Below, piece after piece: positions 8,556-15,654 of a DNA stretch of 64,000 nt. Position 1 is the first letter of the stretch. The number at the start of each line of letters is the position of its first letter. The translations under genes and the position numbers were made by a program. Source of the DNA: Bryobacteraceae bacterium (GTDB lineage Bacteria; Acidobacteriota; Terriglobia; Bryobacterales; Bryobacteraceae); the NCBI GenBank assembly GCA_041394945.1, contig JAWKHH010000005.1, positions 868,001 to 932,000 on the forward strand. The letters run 5' to 3'. The notes beneath the pieces are model-generated. The model was not told the DNA's origin and did no database searches. It saw only the letters and a program-made list of their open reading frames with translations.

Positions 8556-9815
8556 ATGCGAAAAGCACTGCTCGCGGCCGCTTCGGCCGCCATTTTTGGA
8601 GGGGCTGCGTTCTTCGCTGGCCCACAGGTTCACGCCCAGGAAGAGGGCATCCAGTGGCTTTCGAGCTACCGGGAAGCCATCGCGGAGGCGAAGCGGACCG
8701 GGAAGCCGATCTTCCTCGAGTTCCGCTGCGAGCCTTGAACGGCCGGACGTATTTTCGACGCACAGGTTGTGCTGTCGCCGCTCAGTTCCAGCCGAGGCCA
8801 GTTGATGTCGCAATACGTGTGCGCGCGCATCATCCGCATGGACGACATCGATATCGGCCTGTTCGAACATGACCGCAACAACACGCTCTACTTCTACATC
8901 CTCAACGCCGACGAGCAGATCTACATGCGGTACGGCGGCCGCGATTCACGCGGCCCCGACAGTTACCTCAACCTCGATTCGATCGAGCTGGCGCTCAAAA
9001 AGGGCCTTGAACTGCATCAACTGCACGGGGAAGGGAAGCTCCCCGCGCCACCGCGCCCGAAAGCGGATTCGCCGCGCGACTACCCGATGCTCGTCGAGCG
9101 CACCTTCGCCCGCAACGCCTGCGTCGAGTGCCATCTTATCGGCGACTTCCAGAACATGCACCGCGAGGCCGACGGCACGCTCGACAAGCCGAAACACCTC
9201 TGGCGCTCGCCGGATATCCGCACCATCGGCATCGAACTCGACGTTCCGAAGGGGCTCGCGGTGAAGGCCGTCACGGGCGCCGCCTCCGAAGCGGGCATGC
9301 GGGCGGGAGACACGATCGCCGCCGTCAACGGCACACCCGTCTATACTTTCGGCGACCTGCAGCATCACTACGACAAAACGCCGCGCGATGCCTCCTCGGT
9401 CGCCTTCACGGTCGAACGCGACGGTGAGCGTGTGGACCTCAAGGTCGCGCTTCCCATCCGCTGGTGGATCACCGATACGCGCTGGCGCCAGTCGAGCGTC
9501 GACCCGCGGACCTACTTCGACTCCCGTCCGCTGACAGCCGAAGAGAAAACCGCGCACGGGCTAAAGCCGGATGGCTTCGCGAGCGAAGTGACCTATATCG
9601 ACCGCTTCGCCGAAGCGATGAAATCGCACGAGCTCAAAAAGGGCGACATCGTCTACGGCGTCGATGGAGCGGAAACCGATCCGGTGGCCAATACCGCCGA
9701 TCTCTACATCAAGATTCACACCAAGGCCGGCGAATCGGCGCGATTGAAAGTGCTGCGCGGCGAGACGCGGCTCGAAATGCCTCTCAAGACGTTCCGCATG
9801 AGTTTTCGAAAATGA
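8556..9815 (+). CDS. Thioredoxin-like/PDZ selenoprotein (TGA at 8736-8738 read as selenocysteine)
   Basis: The frame is open from the ATG at 8556 to TGA at 9813-9815 except for one TGA at codon 61. Read through, it gives a 419-residue protein: signal peptide (1-28), a thioredoxin-fold start (AIAEAKRTGKPIFLEF) leading into C58-E-P-U61, the position where thioredoxin-like proteins carry the second Cys of CxxC. The same frame continues as good coding sequence with FDAQVVLSP, a CVECH motif (C189-H193, possible c-haem or redox site), a PDZ-like domain (about 228-300) and a second PDZ-like region (about 340-415). A SECIS-like hairpin follows the TGA at the proper distance. The order matches the Trx/PDZ (seleno)protein family as I remember it. 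The stop overlaps the next gene's ATG (ATGA). Alternatives are a nonsense mutation or a base error; SelA/SelB/SelD/tRNA-Sec are not in the window. Confidence 0.8.
8756..8777 (+). promoter_or_regulatory. SECIS-like hairpin downstream of in-frame TGA
   Basis: Arms CGAC (8756-8759) plus GCAC (8760-8763) pair with GTGC (8769-8772) and GTCG (8774-8777), leaving a single bulged U at 8773 and an AGGUU apical loop (8764-8768). The loop GG starts 26 nt after the TGA at 8736-8738, within the spacing known for bacterial SECIS elements. In E. coli fdhF the element also has a GGU-containing loop and a bulged U, though there the bulge is on the 5' side. This would recruit SelB to decode UGA. Confidence 0.65.
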
Positions 9816-10348
9816 CTAAACCCGCCATCATCCTCTTTGCCGCGGCCGCCGCGCTGGGCGCGGCCGGGACCTGGTCCGAGCCCGCCGAGATTACGCACGA
9901 CGATTCGATCTGCGTCACCTACCGCGCGCGACTTGCCGGCGACTACCTCATCGTCGAAGCGAAGCACGAGGAGCCGTGGCACACCTACTCGCTCGACAAC
10001 GAGGTTCTCGCCAAGGAGAAGCTTGCGGGGAAGATGGCGCTCGGAATCGACCAGCCGACGGTGATCCGCGCGAAGGAAGGGCTCGAGATCGCGGGTCCGT
10101 GGCTGCACACGCCGCCGGAAGATATCTCCAAGCCCGAGTTGCGGATCTTTGCCTGGGGTTATTCGCACACCGCGCTGCTGGCGGCGAAGGCGAAGCGGAC
10201 CGGGACCGGGCCGGCCACGATCGGCATCCGGGGCCAGGCGTGTTCGGCGACGACGTGCAAGAACGTCAACCTGACCCTGACCCTGCCCGCCGAAGCGGGA
10301 CCGGCGCCGGATCTGAAGGCGCTAGCTCCTGCTCGCGTCGCCAACTGA
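9812..10348 (+). CDS. DsbD-alpha-like periplasmic thiol-redox domain protein
   Basis: A 178-aa exported protein with a signal peptide (MTKPAIILFAAAAALGAAG) and an immunoglobulin-like domain resembling the N-terminal (alpha) domain of the thiol:disulfide interchange protein DsbD. The motif GQACSATTCKNVN near residues 140-153 gives the paired cysteines of that domain. DsbD-alpha passes electrons to periplasmic partners; there is no transmembrane or gamma domain here. Its ATG overlaps the stop of the selenoprotein gene (ATGA), so translation is coupled and the two probably work together in an envelope redox step. The 3' end is followed by 39 bp before the convergent Pro-rich gene. Confidence 0.72.
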   Translation: MTKPAIILFAAAAALGAAGTWSEPAEITHDDSICVTYRARLAGDYLIVEAKHEEPWHTYSLDNEVLAKEKLAGKMALGIDQPTVIRAKEGLEIAGPWLHTPPEDISKPELRIFAWGYSHTALLAAKAKRTGTGPATIGIRGQACSATTCKNVNLTLTLPAEAGPAPDLKALAPARVAN

Positions 10349-10387
10349 GCGGGGACGGGCGGCCGCTCACACAACCGCCCACCGGAA

Positions 10388-11539
10388 CTACGCGGTCAGC
10401 GAATGAGCGCCGCCGGTCTCGTGCCGGTACGACGACGAGTAGCGGAAAGCGGCGAGCGAGCTGAGGTTCGAGAAGTCGAACCCGCCGACCAGCTTCTGGA
10501 TGTCGGCCGCTTCGGTATCGGACAGGTTCCCGTCCACAGAGATGCTCACGCTGCGCTCGAAGACGCGCGAGGTCGAGTTGGCGGTGTGCTCCACGCGACG
10601 GGACGAGTTCAACTCGATCGAAACCGTGTCGCCCTCGTTGGTGACGACATCGAAGGTCGTGTGGCGTTCCCGCGCGTTGACGATGGCGGCCGGCTCGGTC
10701 CCGTTGGTGGCGCCAGGGGCGACGGCCGGAGACGGCGGGGGCGGCGCCTGGGTGACGGTCTGCTCGATTCGCACGGACTCGGTCTCCTCGCGGTGCTCGG
10801 GGGGCGCGGCGGCGGGTGGCGGAGGAGGTGGGGGTGGGGGTGCGGGAGCCTCCACGGGCTCGTCGGAAACCACCGGCCCGGGAGCCGCCTCGATCGTAGC
10901 CGTCTCCACGGGGTTCACTTCCTCGGGCACGAAGGCGGCGGCCGGCGCCGGTGGCGGGGCTTCGCTTGCTGGCGGGGCTTCGACTACCGGCGCGGCTTCG
11001 ACAACTGCCGCGGCTTCGGCCGCTGGCGGGGCTTCGACAACTGGCGCGGCTTCGGCCGCTGGCTGCGCTTCGACCGCTGGCGGAACCTCGACCACGGGCG
11101 GCGTGGGCGCCGGATCCGGAGCGGCCTGTGCGCGGGTATAGGTCTCGGTCACCGAACGCTCCAACACGTGCGAGCCCGGCGAATCCTGCACGAACAGATC
11201 GCGCTCCAGCGAGTACGTGCCCTCGCTGTCCGACACCGTGCGCGAGTAGCTCGCCCGGGTCGTGGTTACCGTATCGGCCTGTGGAGCCGTCTGAGCCGCC
11301 TGTACGGCCGGGGTCCGGGATGCCTCACGTCTCGCGGCGATCGCCTCCCGCCGTGCCGCCAAAAACGCCGACCGCGTCTCGGCCAAGCTGCGGGTCCTCG
11401 CTGCTTGCGCCGTATTGTCCTCGCTTCCGTTGGTGAGTCTCAGCCGGCGTCCAGCCCTGAGTCCCGAAAACGCTCCTCCCAGAAATGCTTCCGACGAAGC
11501 GAAGTTGTTTCCGAATCCGATTCCGTCAAAGACGTGCAT
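10388..11539 (-). CDS. Proline/alanine/glutamate-rich repeat protein, unknown function
   Basis: A 383-aa protein of low complexity. It starts MHVFDGIGFGNN at 11537-11539 behind a plausible AGGA ribosome binding site. Residues about 135-265 are built of degenerate VVEAPPAAEA-type repeats and a run of ten prolines; the C-terminal 110 residues are more structured, with VSISVDGNLSDTEAADIQKLV. That pattern slightly resembles DUF5610-type domains, but I would not assign it. There is no signal peptide. The opposite strand has an equally long open frame caused by GC-rich repeats, but its composition (runs of Arg and Gly) is not protein-like. Cellular role unknown. Confidence 0.6.
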   Translation of the reverse strand: MHVFDGIGFGNNFASSEAFLGGAFSGLRAGRRLRLTNGSEDNTAQAARTRSLAETRSAFLAARREAIAARREASRTPAVQAAQTAPQADTVTTTRASYSRTVSDSEGTYSLERDLFVQDSPGSHVLERSVTETYTRAQAAPDPAPTPPVVEVPPAVEAQPAAEAAPVVEAPPAAEAAAVVEAAPVVEAPPASEAPPPAPAAAFVPEEVNPVETATIEAAPGPVVSDEPVEAPAPPPPPPPPPAAAPPEHREETESVRIEQTVTQAPPPPSPAVAPGATNGTEPAAIVNARERHTTFDVVTNEGDTVSIELNSSRRVEHTANSTSRVFERSVSISVDGNLSDTEAADIQKLVGGFDFSNLSSLAAFRYSSSYRHETGGAHSLTA

Positions 11540-11632
11540 GGAGATCCTTTCCGAACAGTCTCGTTTTCCGTATCGGCGCCGGAAGGGGGGGCGTGAGAAA
11601 GAATTGGCGGGCGGCGGAAAAATGGCGGACGA

Positions 11633-12571
11633 TCAGGCGGGCATTCTGCCGGTGACTTCGAGGCTGGCTCCGTTCACCTGAAGTTCCGCGCCGGCCTGGG
11701 CCAGGCGGACATACGCGAGGCCGACGACACGATCGAGAGCGGGGGAGTAGGCGGCGGTGGTGATCTCCCCCACCTCGGCCCCGGCGGACTCGATCTTGGC
11801 CTTCGGCGCGGGAGCCGTCTTCCCTTCGATCATCACCTGGACCAGCTTCCGGTTCACCTGCCCGCGCGAGCGCACGCGCTCGACGATCTCCTGCCCGAGG
11901 TAGCACCCCTTGTTGAAGCTCACCGCCGCGAGCAACTGCGTCTCATGCGGGATTTGCGCCGCCGAGAAGTCCTGCCCGTGCCGCGGATGCGCGTTCTCGA
12001 GCCGCACCACGCGCAACTCCGGTTCACCGGCCTCGACGATTCCAAGACCCGCCACCCATCCGATGACGCGGTCGCGTTCGGGCTCCGGGGCGTAGATGCG
12101 GATCCCATCGCCGCCCGAGGCCGAGATGCGCGCGGCGATCCACGTATTCCAGTCCACCCATCGGCCGGGCTCGGGCACGGGATCGATTCCCATGGCTGTC
12201 GCGATGGCGGCCGCGGTCGGACCCTCGACGGCGATCACCGCGACTTTCCCCGTCTGGTCGTCGAGCGCGGCATCGTCGGCGATGATGTACCGGTCGATGT
12301 GCTCGTAAACCGCGGCGGCGTTCTCCGGCTCGGTGTCAAGCAGCAGCGCGCCATCAAGGCACAGGATGTGGGCGTCGGCGAGAATCCGGCCCTGGGCGTT
12401 GAGGAAGAAGGCGTAAGACGTTGCGCCCGGCTCCAACTCCTGAACGTGATTCGTGGCGAGGGCGTGCAGCAGCCGCGCGCGGTCCTCTCCGGTGACGCGG
12501 ATGATGCCGCGGCGGCCCAGGTCGATCCAGGCCGCCGAGTCCCGCAGGGAGTGGTAGGGCGCCAGCCGCAT
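11633..12571 (-). CDS. ygfZ: YgfZ/GcvT-like folate-binding protein
   Basis: A 312-aa member of the aminomethyltransferase-fold family. The family signature KGCYLGQE is intact at residues 221-228, with the nearby RLENAHPRHGQDF and PHETQL segments. YgfZ is a tetrahydrofolate-dependent factor that supports assembly or repair of certain iron-sulfur enzymes such as MiaB. The ATG at 12569-12571 overlaps the stop codon of the upstream membrane-protein gene (TAATG), pointing to translational coupling; the longer frame upstream is an out-of-frame reading of that gene. Length is normal for the family. Confidence 0.88.
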   Translation of the reverse strand: MRLAPYHSLRDSAAWIDLGRRGIIRVTGEDRARLLHALATNHVQELEPGATSYAFFLNAQGRILADAHILCLDGALLLDTEPENAAAVYEHIDRYIIADDAALDDQTGKVAVIAVEGPTAAAIATAMGIDPVPEPGRWVDWNTWIAARISASGGDGIRIYAPEPERDRVIGWVAGLGIVEAGEPELRVVRLENAHPRHGQDFSAAQIPHETQLLAAVSFNKGCYLGQEIVERVRSRGQVNRKLVQVMIEGKTAPAPKAKIESAGAEVGEITTAAYSPALDRVVGLAYVRLAQAGAELQVNGASLEVTGRMPA

Positions 12572-12963
12572 TACTGGCTCAACCACCGGAGGTAGGCGGA
12601 GATGAGGATGGTGACGAAGGCCGAAGCTGCCACGCCGCCGAGCAGGCGGGTCCGCTTGGCGCCGTCCATTTCGGGCTTCGATGCAACGATGGCGACGGCG
12701 AGCACGTGCAGGGCGAGGAGCATCTTCACGCCGAAAATCGCGTGATAGCCGGGCGGCGTGGCGCCTTTGGCGAGGAGGTTCCGGATGCCGCTCAAAACGG
12801 CCAGCACCACGGCCATGCGAACGGCCCGCGGCCACGGACCCGGCACCCCGGAGCCGCCCTCGCGGGCCGCGAGCCACGCGTGCAAGCACCCCCCGGTAAG
12901 CACGGCGATCGACGCGATGTGCGTCCACCGGGAGATAATCCCTAGAATATCAACAGGACCCAT
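12571..12963 (-). CDS. Four-helix membrane protein, unknown function
   Basis: A 130-aa hydrophobic protein with four likely membrane segments (about residues 9-30, 46-63, 74-95 and 106-126) and no charged domain. The first helix carries WTHIASIAVLTGG, and a His occurs again in LLALHVLAVA, a pattern reminiscent of small CopD/DUF2269-type membrane proteins, which is only a resemblance. It is coupled to ygfZ by a one-base stop/start overlap, and divergent from the metallo-beta-lactamase gene. Confidence 0.7.
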   Translation of the reverse strand: MGPVDILGIISRWTHIASIAVLTGGCLHAWLAAREGGSGVPGPWPRAVRMAVVLAVLSGIRNLLAKGATPPGYHAIFGVKMLLALHVLAVAIVASKPEMDGAKRTRLLGGVAASAFVTILISAYLRWLSQ

Positions 12964-13000
12964 TCCTTCTTAGTTTAAATTGATCCCGCGCGCGCGTCTC

Positions 13001-13642
13001 ATGATTCACGAAATTTTCCCCACCGGCAAGCTCCAGTGCAACTGCTCCGTCTTCGGCGACGAGACCACGCGCGAGGCGATCGTCGTCGACCCGGGCGATG
13101 GCGGCGAGGACACGGCGGCGCTGCTCGCCGTGCTCGAACGCCATTCGCTCCGCGTGACGGCGATCTTCATCACCCACGCGCATATCGATCACATCGGCGG
13201 CGCGGCCAAGCTGAAGGCGGCCACCGGCGCGCCGATCTACATGAACGCCGCCGACGCCGGGTTGTACGATCATCTCGACATACAGGCCGGGTGGCTCGGC
13301 ATGGAGACTCCCGAGCGAACCGACATCGACGTCGCGACGCGCGATCTCGACACGCTGCGGCTCGGCGGGGTGGAGTTCCAGGTGCTGCATACGCCCGGCC
13401 ATACGCAAGGCAGCCAGTGTTTGTGGATGCCGGACGAGGGGAAACTCGTCGCAGGCGACACGCTGTTCCTCGACTCGATCGGGCGGACGGACCTGCCCGG
13501 CGGCGACTCGCGGCAGATTCTACGGTCGATCAAAGACAAGCTGCTGGCGCTTCCGGATGAGACGGCGGTGATCACGGGGCACGGACCTTCGACGACGATT
13601 GGCCGGGAGCGCGCGCACAACTGGTTCCTGCGCGATTTGTAG
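13001..13642 (+). CDS. Metallo-beta-lactamase-fold hydrolase (glyoxalase II-like)
   Basis: A 213-aa single-domain MBL hydrolase. The zinc motif THAHIDHIGG gives H59-x-H61-x-D63-H64; further ligands are in HTPGHTQGS and VAGDTLF, with GHGPSTTIGRE at the end. The motif order is that of YcbL/glyoxalase II-like thioester hydrolases. I used the ATG at 13001; an in-frame TTG at 12980 would add seven residues. It is the only gene between the divergent membrane protein and the Tol operon. Substrate not determinable here. Confidence 0.88.
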   Translation: MIHEIFPTGKLQCNCSVFGDETTREAIVVDPGDGGEDTAALLAVLERHSLRVTAIFITHAHIDHIGGAAKLKAATGAPIYMNAADAGLYDHLDIQAGWLGMETPERTDIDVATRDLDTLRLGGVEFQVLHTPGHTQGSQCLWMPDEGKLVAGDTLFLDSIGRTDLPGGDSRQILRSIKDKLLALPDETAVITGHGPSTTIGRERAHNWFLRDL

Positions 13643-13731
13643 GCGCCGTTCACCCCGCGTGTATCATAAATATTGGGACGCTTGCGCGCGTCTCATCCCA
13701 TCACGCACAGCACCGAAGGAGCCCCAAGCGC

Positions 13732-14415
13732 TTGCATTTGGCCCCCGTTTTTCTTCCCGCTCAGATCAGCCTGTGGGATCTCGTCAAGGACGCCGGCCCG
13801 CTGCCGATGGCCGTCATGGCGACGCTCGTGTTGATCTCGATTCTCTCGTGGACGGTGATTTTCTCGAAGTGGGCGTCGCTGCGGACGGCGCAGACGCGCA
13901 ACCGCGGATTCCTGCGCGCGTTCCGCCAGGCCGAAGGCCTGCAGAACATCGCCGCCGGGATCCAGACGATCCCGATCAGCCCGCTGGTATCCGTGTTCGA
14001 GTTCGGCTATGAGGAAGTGGACCGGCAGGTGCGCCGGCGTGGCGGGCTCGCCAACATCCTCGCCCTCGAGCGGTCACTGAATCTGGGCGTGAGCGAGGAG
14101 ATGACCAAGCTCGAGCGGCACATGAACTGGCTCGCCACGACGGCCGCGATCTCGCCCTTCATCGGGTTGTTCGGAACCGTGTGGGGCATTATCGACGCGT
14201 TCACCGGGCTTGGTTCGGCCGGCAGCGCCAGTCTCCGCGCCGTGGCGCCCGGCATCGCCGAGGCGCTCATCGCCACCGCGCTTGGGCTGGGAGCGGCGAT
14301 TCCGGCGGCGGTGGCCTACAACTACTTCAACCATCAACTGCGCGAAATGGGCGCGCGCATGGACGACTTCTCGCTCGAGTTTCTGAACATGGCCGAGCGA
14401 AGCTTTCCGGAGTAA
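13732..14415 (+). CDS. tolQ: TolQ/ExbB proton-channel protein
   Basis: A 227-aa inner-membrane protein of the MotA/TolQ/ExbB family, first gene of the Tol-Pal cluster. Three membrane segments are seen: about 22-42, 133-155 and 170-195. The second and third hold the family sequence TTAAISPFIGLFGTVWGIIDAF and APGIAEALIATALGLGAAIPA. With TolR it uses the proton gradient to drive TolA. The TTG start at 13732 is preceded by AGGAG at 13717-13721 with a 10-bp spacer; a second TTG at 13738 is possible. The tolR start lies 1 bp beyond the stop. Confidence 0.93.
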   Translation: MHLAPVFLPAQISLWDLVKDAGPLPMAVMATLVLISILSWTVIFSKWASLRTAQTRNRGFLRAFRQAEGLQNIAAGIQTIPISPLVSVFEFGYEEVDRQVRRRGGLANILALERSLNLGVSEEMTKLERHMNWLATTAAISPFIGLFGTVWGIIDAFTGLGSAGSASLRAVAPGIAEALIATALGLGAAIPAAVAYNYFNHQLREMGARMDDFSLEFLNMAERSFPE

Positions 14416-14416
14416 C

Positions 14417-14860
14417 ATGATGGCGATCTCGGTTTCCGGCGGTTCACGCGGCGCGGGCAAGCGCAATCGCGGCGGCATGCCGCTTGCCGAAATCAATATC
14501 ATCCCGCTGGTGGACGTGGTGCTCGTGATGCTGATCATCTTCATGCTGACGGCGCACGTGATGGAGTTCGGCCTCGACATCGAAGTGCCGAAGGTGGACC
14601 AGACGAAGTCAACCACCGAGGAGCTTCCGGTGATCTCGCTCAACAAGACGGGCGAGGTTTACCTCAACGAGAAGCACGTGATGCTGGCCGGCCTCGGCGA
14701 AGAAGTGCGAAAGCGGTTTCCGTCGGCGACGAAGGTCTACGTGCGGGCCGATGCGAACACGGTATGGGATCCGATCGCGCAGGTGGTGAACGCGCTCGGC
14801 AAGGCGAAACTCCAGGTGCTGATGGTGACCCAGCCGATGGAAGAGCGAAAATACAGGTGA
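14417..14860 (+). CDS. tolR: TolR/ExbD biopolymer transport protein
   Basis: A 147-aa protein with one N-terminal membrane helix containing the family signature AEINIIPLVDVVLVMLIIFM at residues 24-43; the Asp in PLVDV is the proton-carrying residue. The periplasmic C-terminal domain (VPKVDQTKS... to KLQVLMVTQP) has normal length. It forms the motor with TolQ. Its TGA overlaps the start of tolA (TGATG), so the genes are translationally coupled. Confidence 0.93.
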   Translation: MMAISVSGGSRGAGKRNRGGMPLAEINIIPLVDVVLVMLIIFMLTAHVMEFGLDIEVPKVDQTKSTTEELPVISLNKTGEVYLNEKHVMLAGLGEEVRKRFPSATKVYVRADANTVWDPIAQVVNALGKAKLQVLMVTQPMEERKYR

Positions 14861-15654
14861 TGGCGGACGCGCACGTCGACATCCTCGAGCAGCGCGAATC
14901 GCTGAGCCGGCCGTTCGCCGGTTCGCTCGCGATTCACTTCGTCCTAGCGGCGACGGTGGCCGGGTTCGCCTTGTACCAGGGAGGTCCGATTCAAGCGTTC
15001 GGGACGCCGGACGCCATCGGCGGCGGCACGCCGATCCAGCCGGTGTCGTCCTTGCCGATGTACGCGCGCAGCCAGCGCCTGCAGCCGTTGGCGAACGACA
15101 CGGAATCGCTCGTGCCCGAGAAGCGGGATACGAAGCCCTCCGAGGAGAGGCCAGACCCGGAGGCCATCGGGCTGGACAAAAAAGCCAAGAAGAAGAAAAA
15201 AGATTCAAAGCTCGATCTTTCGGCATACCTGGACCGGCGCCGCAAGATGCTCGACGAGAAAGACAACCAGGTTTACAGCCGCACGGGAGCGGCGGCGAGT
15301 TCGCCGATTCTCGGTGGCAAACCGGGCACGGGCAATCTCGGCTTCGGCGACGGCAATCCGTTCGGGGACCGCTTCGGCTACTATGCCGACCTGGTGCGAA
15401 CCTGTCTGGCGCGGGAATGGGACACCGGATCCGTGGACGCTGGGCTGCGGCAGGCGCCGATCGTCACGATGCACTTCGATATCCTGCGAACCGGTGCGGT
15501 GAAGAACGTCGAAGTGTTTCAATCGAGCGGAAACCTCTCCCTCGACTACTCCTGCCGGCGGGCGATCGAATCGTGTTCGCCGTTCGCCGCGCTGCCGGCC
15601 GGTTTCGAACGCAACTCCGCCCGGGTAGAATTTAAGTTCCAGCTCAAACGATGA
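14860..15654 (+). CDS. tolA: TolA/TonB-type energy transducer
   Basis: A 264-aa protein with a short cytoplasmic N-terminus, one membrane anchor (about residues 24-45), a charged linker rich in Lys, Asp and Glu (KKAKKKKKDSK near 108-118), and a C-terminal TonB/TolA-like domain with YADLVRTCLAREWD...IVTMHFDILRTGAVKNVEVFQSSGN. It spans the periplasm and transmits the TolQR motor force to Pal/TolB. The linker is much shorter than in enterobacterial TolA. ATG at 14860 overlaps the tolR stop and its own stop overlaps tolB (ATGA). The longer upstream frame is a shadow of tolR. Confidence 0.85.
   Translation: MADAHVDILEQRESLSRPFAGSLAIHFVLAATVAGFALYQGGPIQAFGTPDAIGGGTPIQPVSSLPMYARSQRLQPLANDTESLVPEKRDTKPSEERPDPEAIGLDKKAKKKKKDSKLDLSAYLDRRRKMLDEKDNQVYSRTGAAASSPILGGKPGTGNLGFGDGNPFGDRFGYYADLVRTCLAREWDTGSVDAGLRQAPIVTMHFDILRTGAVKNVEVFQSSGNLSLDYSCRRAIESCSPFAALPAGFERNSARVEFKFQLKR

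Noticed and set aside
8736..8738. TGA as a simple nonsense mutation
   Set aside because: Not excluded, but the stop lies exactly at the CxxC position, the downstream kilobase is uncorrupted, and a SECIS-like hairpin follows, so recoding is the better explanation.
10403..11596. 397-codon plus-strand frame opposite the Pro-rich protein
   Set aside because: Composition is dominated by Gly/Arg repeats mirrored from the minus-strand gene, and no ribosome site or domain is seen.
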